From the NCBI GenBank assembly GCA_945890865.1, contig CAMDDB010000007.1, positions 25,784 through 89,783 of the forward strand: DNA of 64,000 nt, in the 5' to 3' direction. The stretch comes from Flavobacterium psychrophilum. GTDB taxonomy: Bacteria; Bacteroidota; Bacteroidia; Flavobacteriales; Flavobacteriaceae. Below, in pieces: positions 17,206 through 27,156 of this stretch (the first letter of the stretch is position 1; each line of letters begins with the position of its first letter). A model generated the notes under the pieces. It saw nothing but the letters and a program-made list of their open reading frames with translations, was not told the origin of the DNA and did not search any database. A program made the position numbers and the translations under genes.

Positions 17206-17817
17206 ATGACAAATTCCATGATAAAAGTTAAATTAACGATACTATTATTAGTAATCAGTAATTTACTTACAGCTCAAAATGATTCCAATTCAATAGCCAG
17301 AAATTTAATTCAAAATGCAGATATTTCAATGGTGTCTAGAGATTGGACTACCGTAGCAAATATTACTTCTGGAACTGGCGAAACAGTATCATTTTTTCCG
17401 ATTGAAATTACCGATTTAAAAACAGGTCAAAAAATCAAAGCATTACAGGTTGATATGTCTATAAATTGTAAAGTAGCTAATTATAACAACTCAACCATAA
17501 TTAATTTAAATGGAATTGAATATACTATATCTTCTTGGATTGATGTAAATGAAATCGCTGAGTTTATTACCTTTATTGAAAGTTATATTATTAATAGATT
17601 TTCAAATAATACAGAAGTCAATAAGTTATACACCTATATATTTAACTCTAAAGAAATAGTATTAAAGTATACAGTAAATGATAAAAATAATTACCAAAAA
17701 CTTTCAATGTATCTCAAAAACGAAGGTGCTATAGACGATAATTGTTACTTTTGGACCAAAACGCAAATTGGAAAGACCAGAGATTTATTAACTGTATTAA
17801 AAACAATAATCCAATAA
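17206..17817 (+). CDS. Secreted protein of unknown function
   Basis: 203 residues with a clear N-terminal signal peptide (KLTILLLVISNLLTAQ, likely cut after TAQ). The first Met is at 17206, but Met5 at 17218 (MIKVKLTILLL) gives an equally good signal and better spacing from the -7 box at 17185, so either start is possible. The mature part is mixed alpha/beta, rich in N, I and T, with two cysteines (CKV and DDNCYF). No known family recognised. Codon use is more A/T-rich than in the flanking housekeeping genes. Together with the two upstream genes it forms an accessory-looking group. Confidence 0.65.
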   Translation: MTNSMIKVKLTILLLVISNLLTAQNDSNSIARNLIQNADISMVSRDWTTVANITSGTGETVSFFPIEITDLKTGQKIKALQVDMSINCKVANYNNSTIINLNGIEYTISSWIDVNEIAEFITFIESYIINRFSNNTEVNKLYTYIFNSKEIVLKYTVNDKNNYQKLSMYLKNEGAIDDNCYFWTKTQIGKTRDLLTVLKTIIQ

Positions 17818-17850
17818 TTTTTGTTTAAATTCAATTAATTACCATAAAAA

Positions 17851-17874
17851 AATCCCGAGCGCAAACTCGGGATT
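17851..17874. terminator. Bidirectional terminator between the orphan gene and valS
   Basis: Perfect 9-bp repeat AATCCCGAG (17851-17859) / CTCGGGATT (17866-17874) with a 6-base loop. The minus strand (valS side) is followed by a run of six or more T. The plus strand is followed by CATTTTTT, a weaker run. Confidence 0.88.
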
Positions 17875-17895
17875 CATTTTTTACACTAAAATATA

Positions 17896-20523
17896 CTATT
17901 TCAAACCGGCCAAACTTTGCTCAATCATCGCAATTTTTGCCAAAGCATCGGCTTCTTTTTTGCGTTCGTTGGCAATCACTTGTTCGGGTGCGCCTGCTAC
18001 AAATTTCTCGTTAGACAATTTACCTTGCACCGAGCGTAAGAATCCTTTGGTGTAGTTTAACTCTTCGGTTAATTTTGCAATTTCTGCTTCCACATCAATA
18101 GCGCCCGTAATCGGTATAAAATATTCGTTTGATTTCACACGATACGATAAGGCGCCGTCTACTTTGTCTGAAACATAAGATAAAGCACTTACGTTTCCTA
18201 ATTTCTGCACCACTGAATTAAAATAGGTTGCTGCCTTTTCATTGTTCATCACGCGCAATTCAATAGCATCTCTAAACGGTATGTTTTTATCTTTACGAAT
18301 GGTTCGAATGCCAGAAATGACTTCGGTTGCAAAATCAAAATCGGCAATTAATTGTGCATTAAAAGGTTTGGCTGTTGGCCACTCCCCTACAATCAGCGCT
18401 TGTTCAGGTGTTCTTTCGGCAATGTGGTGCCACAATTCTTCCGTTAAAAACGGCATAAACGGATGCAACAACTTCAAGTTATTTTCCAACATTTCGATCG
18501 CTTTATCAAACGTAGCGCGGTCAATTGGTTGTTGGTATCCAGGTTTGATCATTTCTAAGAACCACGAACAAAAATCGTCCCACACCAATTTGTAAATACC
18601 CATTAAGGCATCCGACAAACGGTATTTATCAAAATTATCTTCTATTTCAACTAAGGTTTGTTGCAATTTGGCTTCGTACCATTCTATCGCCACTTTAGAC
18701 GATTCGGGTTGGGCAATATCGGCTACTTCCCAACCTTTGATCAGTTTGAAGGCGTTCCAAATTTTATTGGCAAACCCTTTTCCTTGGTTGCACAATTCTT
18801 CGTCGAATAAGATGTCGTTTCCAGCCGAAGCACTCAACAACAATCCCACACGAACACCATCGGCACCAAATTTTTCAATTAATCCGAGTGGCTCAGGTGA
18901 ATTTCCAAGCGACTTAGACATTTTACGACCTTGCTTGTCACGAACCAATCCGGTTAAATAAACATTTGAAAATGGTTTTTCTCCCGCATATTCATAACCT
19001 GCAATAATCATACGGGCTACCCAAAAGAACAAAATATCGGGTCCGGTAACCAAATCATTGGTAGGATAATAGTATTTAAAATCTTCATTTTCTGGGTTTA
19101 AAACCCCACCAAAAACCGCCATTGGCCACAACCAAGAGGAGAACCACGTGTCTAAGGCATCGGCATCTTGTGTTAAGTCAGAAGCTTGAAGCTGCGCGTT
19201 GGAAGTTTTTACTTTAGCTAAAGCTAAAGCTTCTTCTTTGGTTTCAGCTACAACGAAATCTTCTTTTCCATCACCAAAATAGTAAGCGGGAATTTGTTGG
19301 CCCCACCACAACTGGCGCGAAATATTCCAATCGCGTATGTTGTTCAACCAATGCGCGTAAGTGTTGTTAAAACGGTTTGGGTATAATTTTATTTCGTCTG
19401 ATTCTAAAACCGCTTTAATGGCTGGTTTTACCAAATCTTCCATTTTTAAAAACCATTGATCCGATAAACGAGGTTCGATAACCGCTTTTGTTCGTTCAGA
19501 AGTCCCCACTTTGTTCAAATGCGTTTCGGTTTTTGCTAACGCACCGATCGCTTCCAATTCTTTCGCAATTGCCTCACGAACTAAAAAACGATCTTTCCCC
19601 TGATAGTGCATTCCGAAGGAATTCAAAGTAGCATCTTCATTGAAAATATCGATGATTTCTAAATTGTGTTTGTCTCCTAATGCTTTATCGTTTGTATCGT
19701 GTGCCGGAGTTACTTTTAAGCAACCGGTTCCAAATTCTACGTCTACATATTCGTCTTCGATAATCGGAATCACTCGACCACAAATAGGCACAATGGCTTT
19801 TTTTCCTTTCAAATGCGTAAAACGCTCGTCATTCGGATTGATGCAAATGGCAGTATCTCCAAAAATAGTTTCGGGACGCGTGGTTGCTACAGTTAAAAAT
19901 TCTGTTGAACCTTCGATTTTGTAATTAATGAAATATAATTTTCCTTGGCGTTCTTCAAAGATTACTTCTTCGTCCGACAAGGTAGTTTTTGCTTCTGGAT
20001 CCCAGTTTACCATGCGGTAACCCCGATAAATCAGACCTTTGTTGTATAAATCAACAAACGAATGAATTACAGCAGCTGACATATCGTCATCCATTGTAAA
20101 CTTCGTACGATTCCAATCGCAAGAACAACCCAATTGTTTGAGTTGTTCTAAAATGGTTCCTCCATATTTATCGGTCCATTCCCACGCATGTTTTAAAAAT
20201 TCTTCACGCGTTAGATCGTTTTTATTGATGCCGTCCTCTTTGAGTTTGGCTACTACTTTTGCTTCGGTGGCAATAGACGCATGATCGGTTCCGGGTACCC
20301 AACACGCATTGAATCCTTTCAAACGTGCTCGTCGAATTAATACATCTTGTATGGTATTATTCAACATGTGCCCCATGTGTAAGACTCCCGTTACATTGGG
20401 TGGTGGAATAACAATCGTATAAGGTGTTCTATGGTCAGGTTTAGATGAAAAATAATCGTTTTTCATCCAATACGCATACCATTTTTGTTCTACTTCTTTA
20501 GAATTGAATTGTGCAGGAATCAT
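17896..20523 (-). CDS. valS: Valine--tRNA ligase
   Basis: Class I aminoacyl-tRNA synthetase charging tRNA-Val, 875 residues. [14 protein letters not shown] carries the HIGH motif (HMGH, 49-52). The editing CP1 domain occupies roughly 190-340 (including [12 protein letters not shown]). KMSKSLGN lies near 534. An anticodon-binding helical domain follows, and a C-terminal coiled coil ([25 protein letters not shown]) closes the protein, as in bacterial ValS. The start is the ATG at 20523. The 95-base region to a putative -7 box holds overlapping inverted repeats that could form alternative hairpins. Confidence 0.98.
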   Translation of the reverse strand: MIPAQFNSKEVEQKWYAYWMKNDYFSSKPDHRTPYTIVIPPPNVTGVLHMGHMLNNTIQDVLIRRARLKGFNACWVPGTDHASIATEAKVVAKLKEDGINKNDLTREEFLKHAWEWTDKYGGTILEQLKQLGCSCDWNRTKFTMDDDMSAAVIHSFVDLYNKGLIYRGYRMVNWDPEAKTTLSDEEVIFEERQGKLYFINYKIEGSTEFLTVATTRPETIFGDTAICINPNDERFTHLKGKKAIVPICGRVIPIIEDEYVDVEFGTGCLKVTPAHDTNDKALGDKHNLEIIDIFNEDATLNSFGMHYQGKDRFLVREAIAKELEAIGALAKTETHLNKVGTSERTKAVIEPRLSDQWFLKMEDLVKPAIKAVLESDEIKLYPNRFNNTYAHWLNNIRDWNISRQLWWGQQIPAYYFGDGKEDFVVAETKEEALALAKVKTSNAQLQASDLTQDADALDTWFSSWLWPMAVFGGVLNPENEDFKYYYPTNDLVTGPDILFFWVARMIIAGYEYAGEKPFSNVYLTGLVRDKQGRKMSKSLGNSPEPLGLIEKFGADGVRVGLLLSASAGNDILFDEELCNQGKGFANKIWNAFKLIKGWEVADIAQPESSKVAIEWYEAKLQQTLVEIEDNFDKYRLSDALMGIYKLVWDDFCSWFLEMIKPGYQQPIDRATFDKAIEMLENNLKLLHPFMPFLTEELWHHIAERTPEQALIVGEWPTAKPFNAQLIADFDFATEVISGIRTIRKDKNIPFRDAIELRVMNNEKAATYFNSVVQKLGNVSALSYVSDKVDGALSYRVKSNEYFIPITGAIDVEAEIAKLTEELNYTKGFLRSVQGKLSNEKFVAGAPEQVIANERKKEADALAKIAMIEQSLAGLK

Positions 20524-20546
20524 TATACTTTTTAGTGTTAAATTGT

Positions 20547-20573
20547 TGAACTGTATAAAAGTTCATTTGAACT
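20547..20573 (-). promoter_or_regulatory. Inverted-repeat cluster in the valS leader
   Basis: AGTTCA (20560-20565) is complementary both to TGAACT at 20547-20552 and to TGAACT at 20568-20573. The central element can therefore pair with either side but not both. It lies 24-50 bases upstream of the valS ATG, downstream of the putative promoter. A regulatory role is inference. Confidence 0.35.
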
Positions 20574-20617
20574 CACCAAAATTGAATATTGGTATGTTTT
20601 TTGTGTTAACGTAGCTG

Positions 20618-20625
20618 CAAAAGTA
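20618..20625 (-). promoter_or_regulatory. Putative -7 box TACTTTTG for valS
   Basis: Exact TAnnTTTG match on the minus strand, 95 bases before the valS ATG. No clear -33 TTG. Confidence 0.5.
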
Positions 20626-20661
20626 ACGATAACAAGAAAATAAAAAAAATGTTAGCAGCAG

Positions 20662-20692
20662 TTTGTTGGTAGCTTATAATTAATTATTTTTA
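20662..20692 (+). promoter_or_regulatory. Candidate promoter for the DUF1573 gene
   Basis: TTTG (20662-20665), a 19-base spacer, then TATTTTTA (20685-20692), one mismatch from TAnnTTTG. It lies 25 bases upstream of the ATG. The same TTTA-ending variant occurs before ftsE and spoT. Confidence 0.4.
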
Positions 20693-20717
20693 CAACAACC
20701 TTTTAATTTCAAAAATC

Positions 20718-21143
20718 ATGAAAAATTTACTTGTTTTTTTAACCGTATGTCTCGGAATGATTTCCTTTGCACAAACCGGTCCTAAAATTGAATTTAAAGA
20801 AGAAACAATCAACTATGGTGAAGTAGAAAAAGGAAAAGACGACGGTATCCGAATATTTGAATTTACAAATTCTGGCGATGAACCACTACTTATTAAGAAT
20901 GCCAAATCGAGTTGTGGATGTACGGTACCAGAATGGCCAAAAGAACCTATAGCTCCTGGAAAAAAAGGGTTTTTAAAAGTTCAATACAATATGAATCCGG
21001 GCCCAATTAGTAAAACCATAACCATTGAAAGCAATGCTATAAACAAACCGAGCGGTATGGTTACATTACGCATCAAAGGTACTGTAATTGTTAAAGAAGA
21101 AGTAAGCCCTCTGATCAAGAAAAAAACAGTTCCCAATATATAA
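20718..21143 (+). CDS. Secreted DUF1573 domain protein
   Basis: 141 residues. The signal peptide MKNLLVFLTVCLGMISFAQ is followed by one DUF1573 domain. This is an immunoglobulin-like beta-sandwich common in Bacteroidota, recognised here by the sequence FTNSGDEPLLIKNAKSSCGCTVPEWPKEPI and the ending APGKKGFLKVQYN. The SCGC cysteines are the family hallmark. The tail (VIVKEEVSPLIKKK) is basic. The gene stands alone with its own promoter and terminator. The family is abundant but its function is not established; an envelope location is expected from the signal peptide. Confidence 0.88.
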   Translation: MKNLLVFLTVCLGMISFAQTGPKIEFKEETINYGEVEKGKDDGIRIFEFTNSGDEPLLIKNAKSSCGCTVPEWPKEPIAPGKKGFLKVQYNMNPGPISKTITIESNAINKPSGMVTLRIKGTVIVKEEVSPLIKKKTVPNI

Positions 21144-21148
21144 ATAGG

Positions 21149-21175
21149 AAGTCTCAAGCAATTGAGACTTTTTTT
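21149..21175 (+). terminator. Terminator of the DUF1573 gene
   Basis: Perfect 9-bp repeat AAGTCTCAA / TTGAGACTT with a GCAA loop, followed by seven T. It starts 5 bases after the stop codon. Confidence 0.92.
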
Positions 21176-21207
21176 AAACCTAAATTTGGCTTTTTCCCAA
21201 AAAAAAA

Positions 21208-21221
21208 TCGCAATTTTGCGA
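21208..21221. promoter_or_regulatory. 14-bp palindrome upstream of an aminotransferase gene
   Basis: TCGCAA-TT-TTGCGA is a perfect inverted repeat ending 21 bases before the aminotransferase ATG. It overlaps CAATTTTG (21211-21218), a weak -7-like sequence, so a bound repressor would block initiation. Operator function is inference. Confidence 0.35.
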
Positions 21222-21242
21222 AACTAAAAAATTAGACTCGTC

Positions 21243-22433
21243 ATGCCAAAAGTTTCGATTAAAGGCCAACAAATGCCTGAATCTCCTATTAGAAAATTGG
21301 TTCCCTACGCAGAAATTGCAAAGAAAAAAGGGCACAAAGTATACCATTTAAATATTGGCCAACCCGATATTAAAACGCCTGATATAGCTTTACAGGCTGT
21401 AAAAAATGCAGACATTAGTGTACTAGAATACAGTCATTCTGCAGGTTTTGAAAGCTATAGAACAAAACTCGCTGCCTATTATAGAAATCACGGATTACCG
21501 ATTGATACGCAAGATATTATCATAACTACTGGTGGTTCTGAAGCCCTGCTTTTTGCCATGGGAAGTACAATGGATATTGGCGATGAAATCATCATTCCGG
21601 AACCTTTTTATGCCAATTATAATGGGTTTTCCACTGCTTCTGGCGTGAAAGTGGTGCCTGTTATTTCGGGCATCGAAACCGGTTTTGCCCTTCCTCCTAT
21701 TGAAGCCTTTGAAAAATTAATTACGCCTAAAACAAAAGCCATCTTAATTTGTAATCCGGGCAACCCAACAGGCTACTTATATTCGAAAGAGGAAATATTA
21801 AAATTAGCCGAAATCGTAAAAAAACACGACTTATTTTTAATTGCCGACGAAGTATACCGCGAATTTATTTACGATGGCGAAGAACATTTTTCTGTCATGA
21901 ATGTAGCCGGTTTGGAAGAACATGCTATTATGATTGATTCCGTTTCCAAAAGATACAGCATGTGTGGCGCACGCATCGGTTGTATTGTTTCAAAAAACAA
22001 AGAAGTGATGAACACGGCTATGAAATTTGCACAAGCTCGCTTGAGTCCGCCAACGTATGCTCAAATTGCTAGTGAAGCAGCCTTGGATACGCCTCAAAGC
22101 TATTTTGATGCTGTCATCACCGAATATAAAGAACGAAGAGATGTATTGATTGCTGCTTTACAAAAAATAGAGGGCGTAACAGTTGCTACTCCAAAAGGTG
22201 CTTTTTACTGTATTGCCAAACTACCTGTAGACAATGCCGATAAATTTGCACAATGGCTATTGGAATCGTATGACTTTAAAGGTGAAACCGTAATGGTTGC
22301 CCCAGCAGCAGGCTTCTATTCTTCTCCAAATGTGGGATTAGACGAAGTGCGCATCGCTTATGTATTGAAAAAAGAAGATTTGATTAGAGCTGTTGCCATT
22401 TTAAAAGAGGCACTTGCTGTTTACAATTTATAA
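21243..22433 (+). CDS. PLP-dependent class I aminotransferase (AspC-like)
   Basis: Fold-type I aminotransferase of 396 residues. HLNIGQPDIKTP is the N-terminal substrate loop, and ICNPGNPTGYLYS contains the NPG motif. DEVYREFIYDG carries the cofactor Asp/Tyr. The PLP lysine is K236 in SVSKRYSMCGARIG. The arrangement fits aspartate or branched aromatic aminotransferases of subgroup I-gamma. Substrate cannot be settled from sequence. It is flanked by terminators on both sides and is therefore monocistronic. Confidence 0.92.
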   Translation: MPKVSIKGQQMPESPIRKLVPYAEIAKKKGHKVYHLNIGQPDIKTPDIALQAVKNADISVLEYSHSAGFESYRTKLAAYYRNHGLPIDTQDIIITTGGSEALLFAMGSTMDIGDEIIIPEPFYANYNGFSTASGVKVVPVISGIETGFALPPIEAFEKLITPKTKAILICNPGNPTGYLYSKEEILKLAEIVKKHDLFLIADEVYREFIYDGEEHFSVMNVAGLEEHAIMIDSVSKRYSMCGARIGCIVSKNKEVMNTAMKFAQARLSPPTYAQIASEAALDTPQSYFDAVITEYKERRDVLIAALQKIEGVTVATPKGAFYCIAKLPVDNADKFAQWLLESYDFKGETVMVAPAAGFYSSPNVGLDEVRIAYVLKKEDLIRAVAILKEALAVYNL

Positions 22434-22451
22434 TCCTTCATAAATCAAGGT

Positions 22452-22484
22452 AAAGGAAGTCTAAAAAAGACTTCCTTTTTTTTT
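22452..22484 (+). terminator. Terminator of the aminotransferase gene
   Basis: AAAGGAAGTCT (22452-22462) / AGACTTCCTTT (22468-22478), an 11-bp perfect stem with a 5-base loop and a long T run. Confidence 0.92.
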
Positions 22485-22505
22485 ATTCAATGTTAGTTTA
22501 TTAAT

Positions 22506-22513
22506 TATCTTTG
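22506..22513 (+). promoter_or_regulatory. Putative -7 box TATCTTTG for folE copy 2
   Basis: Exact TAnnTTTG match 37 bases before the ATG. No clear -33 TTG at the expected distance. Confidence 0.55.
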
Positions 22514-22550
22514 CGTATTGTAAAAAAACAGCAAGAAACCCATCATACCC

Positions 22551-23222
22551 ATGAAACAAAACGAGGATTTTCAAGAAGAAATTGGCAACGACCACATAGC
22601 AACTAGTGCAACAACTCCTTTGCGTGCGGATGCCTTTGCTATTTCTGATGAAGACAAAATTGAATCAATAAAAAAAGATGTGGAAAGCATATTGCTTACT
22701 CTAGGTTTAGACCTTACAGACGACAGTTTAAAGGGGACGCCAAATCGCGTTGCAAAAATGTTTGTAAAAGAGATCTTTGGCGGACTAAATCCGGCTAAAA
22801 AACCCAGCTCCTCAACTTTTGAAAACAACTACAAGTATGGAGAAATGCTCGTAGAAAAAAACATCGTGGTGTATTCTACCTGTGAACACCATTTGTTACC
22901 TATCGTGGGACGTGCGCATGTTGCTTATATTTCTAAAGGAAAAGTGGTGGGCTTATCTAAAATAAATCGTGTGGTGGATTATTTCGCAAAAAGACCACAA
23001 GTACAAGAACGATTGACCATGCAGATTGTACAAGAATTACAAAATGTATTGGGAACTGCTGATGTAGCTTGTGTTTTAGATGCCAAACATTTATGCGTGA
23101 ATTCTAGAGGTATTAAAGACATTGAAAGCAGTACCGTAACTGCTGAATTTGGCGGCAAATTCAAAGAGGAAAAAGTAAAAAGAGAATTTTTAGATTATAT
23201 CAAGTTAGATACACAGTTTTAA
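22551..23222 (+). CDS. folE: GTP cyclohydrolase I (copy 2)
   Basis: Second complete FolE, also 223 residues. The zinc ligands are intact: C111 and H114 in [13 protein letters not shown], and C182 in [28 protein letters not shown] is shared almost word for word with copy 1, as is the DKxE-type acidic N-terminal region. The region between the second zinc ligand and the C terminus is more divergent (CVLDAKH against VVEATHL). Copy 2 is followed after 10 bases by cysS and so probably forms a folE-cysS operon, whereas copy 1 is linked to msrA. Both appear functional, so different regulation is a more likely reason for the duplication than loss of one. Confidence 0.95.
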   Translation: MKQNEDFQEEIGNDHIATSATTPLRADAFAISDEDKIESIKKDVESILLTLGLDLTDDSLKGTPNRVAKMFVKEIFGGLNPAKKPSSSTFENNYKYGEMLVEKNIVVYSTCEHHLLPIVGRAHVAYISKGKVVGLSKINRVVDYFAKRPQVQERLTMQIVQELQNVLGTADVACVLDAKHLCVNSRGIKDIESSTVTAEFGGKFKEEKVKREFLDYIKLDTQF

Positions 23223-23232
23223 GCTGAAAATC

Positions 23233-24717
<1,485 letters not shown>

Positions 24718-24728
24718 AGATAAAGAGC

Positions 24729-24756
24729 AAAAAAAGAGCTGTCAATGACAGCTCTT
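24729..24756 (-). terminator. Terminator between cysS and the outer-membrane protein gene
   Basis: AAGAGCTGT (24734-24742) / ACAGCTCTT (24748-24756), loop CAATG. The minus strand continues into seven T, so it mainly serves the outer-membrane protein gene, but it can also act on convergent cysS transcripts. Confidence 0.85.
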
Positions 24757-24797
24757 CTTCAAACTATTTAAACTAACTAATATTCTAATACACTTAA

Positions 24798-25433
24798 TTA
24801 GAATATAAACTTGAATCCAAAAGATAACGGAGTAGTTAAATTAGGCAATGACCCACCAAGTGTATCAATATATACCGGTTCGGTATTAGCCACATGAGCT
24901 AAAGAGAAATTTGTTACCGTAGTTTTAACACCAGCATCTGGTTTTAATGTAGTTTGCGTAAAGTTTGCTAAATCATAGGAAAACTCTACTGAAAAGTTTT
25001 TTGTAACGAAAAAGTCAAATCCACCCGACATTGACAGTCCAAATTGAGTGACTTTTAATTTACTCTCTTTCTCTTCTCCCGAAATAATAGGGGATGCTAA
25101 TTGTCCAAAGAAATAAAAATTACCGGCAATATTCCAATACTTTCTTACTAATGGCTCTACTACTAATAAACCTGTATCGGCATTGATGCCACCTGCATCT
25201 TCATTTTTAATATTTATCATTCCAATTCCAGCTCCTACAGCTACGGAAGGAGATACAAAAGTTCCAACAATTGGCACAACCGTTAAATTGGTTTGTTTTG
25301 CATCAGCTGTTTTTGTTTGTTGGTATCCAAATTGAGAAGTTGCAAACCAAGCACCTTTAAGACCTTTTTCTTCTTGCGCATTTGCATTAAAAGTCAATAA
25401 TGCAATACCTGCTAATACTACTAATTTTCTCAT
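24798..25433 (-). CDS. Outer-membrane beta-barrel protein
   Basis: 211 residues. The signal peptide MRKLVVLAGIALLTFNANAQ is followed by alternating amphipathic strands (GAWFATSQFGYQQTK, LTVVPIVGTFVSPSVAVGAGIGM, NFSVEFSYDLANFTQ) ending in FKFIF, a terminal aromatic signal for barrel insertion. It resembles the small OmpA-like/PorV-unrelated barrel proteins (outer membrane beta-barrel domain) common in Flavobacteriaceae. No exact function. A TAAATTTG -7 box lies 28 bases before the ATG, and it is divergent from yidD. Confidence 0.85.
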   Translation of the reverse strand: MRKLVVLAGIALLTFNANAQEEKGLKGAWFATSQFGYQQTKTADAKQTNLTVVPIVGTFVSPSVAVGAGIGMINIKNEDAGGINADTGLLVVEPLVRKYWNIAGNFYFFGQLASPIISGEEKESKLKVTQFGLSMSGGFDFFVTKNFSVEFSYDLANFTQTTLKPDAGVKTTVTNFSLAHVANTEPVYIDTLGGSLPNLTTPLSFGFKFIF

Positions 25434-25461
25434 TTTATTGTTTTTGTTTTAAGTTATGTCA

Positions 25462-25469
25462 CAAATTTA
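25462..25469 (-). promoter_or_regulatory. Putative -7 box TAAATTTG for the outer-membrane protein gene
   Basis: Exact TAnnTTTG match on the minus strand, 28 bases before the ATG. It is divergent from the yidD promoter 85 bases away. Confidence 0.55.
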
Positions 25470-25554
25470 TGCGCATGAAATAAGATAAAAACTGATATAA
25501 ATCATAGTTTAATTATTAATTTAGTGATACACTAGCCAAACGAAATATTAATAT

Positions 25555-25562
25555 TATTTTTG
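25555..25562 (+). promoter_or_regulatory. Putative -7 box TATTTTTG for yidD
   Basis: Exact TAnnTTTG match 20 bases before the yidD ATG. Confidence 0.5.
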
Positions 25563-25582
25563 CGGTATAAGAAACACCCTCT

Positions 25583-25840
25583 ATGTGCAGTAATTATAGC
25601 TCTTCAAATACAAAAAAATTCAAAAAGATTTTGATTTTACCATTGATTTCACTGGTTAGATTTTACCAAGTAGCTCTATCTCCATTAACTCCTGCTGCTT
25701 GCCGATTTGAACCCAGTTGTTCCAATTATGCATTACAGGCACTTGAAAAATACGGCGCAATAAAAGGTTGTTGGCTAGCATTGAAACGCATCTTAAGTTG
25801 TAATCCGTGGGGGAAAAGTGGTTATGATCCGATACCTTAA
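25583..25840 (+). CDS. yidD: Membrane protein insertion efficiency factor
   Basis: 85 residues with the YidD hallmark [25 protein letters not shown], followed by [25 protein letters not shown] and the typical ending GYDPIP. The N-terminal 10 or so residues are variable, then an amphipathic helix anchors it at the inner membrane. In other bacteria YidD helps YidC-dependent insertion. The gene precedes lgt by 114 bases and may share a transcript with it. Confidence 0.95.
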   Translation: MCSNYSSSNTKKFKKILILPLISLVRFYQVALSPLTPAACRFEPSCSNYALQALEKYGAIKGCWLALKRILSCNPWGKSGYDPIP

Positions 25841-25954
25841 GGTCAGAAATTAGAACTTGAAATTGATTTTGAACTTAAAAATTTCTTATTGGAATTTTAA
25901 CATGTTTACCAATAATAATATTTATTTTTACCCTTTAAACATATATTCACAATT

Positions 25955-26890
25955 ATGATAAACACATTACATATACTTTGGAATCCTTCAGAAGGAATTG
26001 ATTTAGGTTTTTTCATGCTTCGCTTTTATAGCCTTTCATGGGTGTTGGCCTTTGGATTGGGGTGGTACATCATGAAACCTATTTTTACTAGAGAACAAGA
26101 ATCGGAAGAATCATTGGATAAATTATTTATTTACACCCTAGTATCTACTATGCTAGGAGCACGTTTAGGTCATGTGATTTTTTACCAACCCGAATTATTT
26201 CAAGACGATCCATGGAGTGTTTTACTCCCCATTAGTACCCAACCCTCAATACATTTCACTGGTTTTGCTGGATTAGCCAGCCATGGAGCCGCAATTGCTG
26301 TAATACTAACAATGTTTTACATCCAAAAACGCGTTATTAAACGTTCTTTTTTATGGATATTAGACCGAATTGTTATTCCAGTTTCATTGGGTGCTATTTT
26401 TATTCGTTTGGGTAATTTTTTCAATTCTGAAATTGTAGGCATAAAAACAGATAGCGCTTTGGGAATTAAATTCTTACGCGATGAATATGGCGCTCGAGAA
26501 GCGATGCAACTCACACAAACCACTTCGGCACAGGAAGCCTATCAAGCCATTGCCACGCAACCGCAATTTGCTACTTTATTGGCCAATGTTTCTCCAAAAC
26601 ATCCCGCACAATTGTATGAAGCCATTTGTTATGTTTTTGTATTCTTGATTTTGATGTTTTTATATTGGAAAACAGAAGCGAGAAATAAAGCGGGGTATTT
26701 ATTTGGTTTGTTCTTGATCTTACTTTGGTCGATACGATTTGCAGTTGAATTTGTAAAAGAGAGTCAGGGTGGCTTTGAAGAATCCCCTATTTTTAATGCC
26801 CTTTCTACCGGACAATGGTTAAGTATTCCTTTTATTATTATTGGGATTTATTTTGTCTTCAAGTCAAGAGCAGTGGTTCCTGTTTCCTAA
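25955..26890 (+). CDS. lgt: Prolipoprotein diacylglyceryl transferase
   Basis: Integral inner-membrane enzyme that transfers diacylglycerol from phosphatidylglycerol to the lipobox cysteine of prolipoproteins. RLGNFFNSEIVG is the Lgt signature, and FTGFAGLASHGAAIAV contains the conserved histidine-glycine membrane motif. KHPAQLYEAICY is the conserved H-P-x-x-x-Y-E box. Seven or so membrane segments are visible. At 311 residues it is slightly longer than usual because of an insert around 165-205. It is required for the lipoproteins encoded in this window, and ends in its own terminator. Confidence 0.96.
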   Translation: MINTLHILWNPSEGIDLGFFMLRFYSLSWVLAFGLGWYIMKPIFTREQESEESLDKLFIYTLVSTMLGARLGHVIFYQPELFQDDPWSVLLPISTQPSIHFTGFAGLASHGAAIAVILTMFYIQKRVIKRSFLWILDRIVIPVSLGAIFIRLGNFFNSEIVGIKTDSALGIKFLRDEYGAREAMQLTQTTSAQEAYQAIATQPQFATLLANVSPKHPAQLYEAICYVFVFLILMFLYWKTEARNKAGYLFGLFLILLWSIRFAVEFVKESQGGFEESPIFNALSTGQWLSIPFIIIGIYFVFKSRAVVPVS

Positions 26891-26907
26891 AAAAATATAC
26901 ATTATAC

Positions 26908-26942
26908 AAAATAGCATTTAGAAATTCTAGATGCTATTTTTT
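26908..26942 (+). terminator. Terminator of lgt
   Basis: Long hairpin AAAATAGCATT-TAG / CTA-GATGCTATTTT (14 bp with one wobble, loop AAATT) followed by T. The remaining region to 27100 holds nothing recognisable apart from the secDF terminator. Confidence 0.88.
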
Positions 26943-27100
26943 GTTGCTGAAAGTTCATCCTAAAAAAGAACCTATAATCTTCTTCTTTGACTTTTTATTT
27001 GATAAAACAAAACGTAAACCAACACATATAAATAGATCATTATATACTTTATTACAGGTTTACTACTATTAGAGATTAGTTAAATTTTACATTGATCCAT

Positions 27101-27135
27101 AAAAAAAAAGCTGCTTTCATTGAAAGCAGCTTTTT
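27101..27135 (-). terminator. Terminator of secDF
   Basis: AAAAAGCTGCTTTC / GAAAGCAGCTTTTT, a perfect 14-bp stem with a 3-base loop, A-rich on the left so the minus strand ends in a T run. It lies 21 bases past the secDF stop codon. Confidence 0.92.
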
Positions 27136-27156
27136 ATAATATTACAACGTATATAA

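Noticed and set aside
15648..17850. Genomic island integrated at tRNA-Ala
   Set aside because: The islet lies on the 5' side of the tRNA, no integrase or transposase is present, and no duplicated tRNA end was seen.
26815..27072. Possible 85-residue ORF overlapping the 3' end of lgt
   Set aside because: It overlaps lgt in another frame, runs through the lgt terminator hairpin and has low-complexity composition; it is a shadow.
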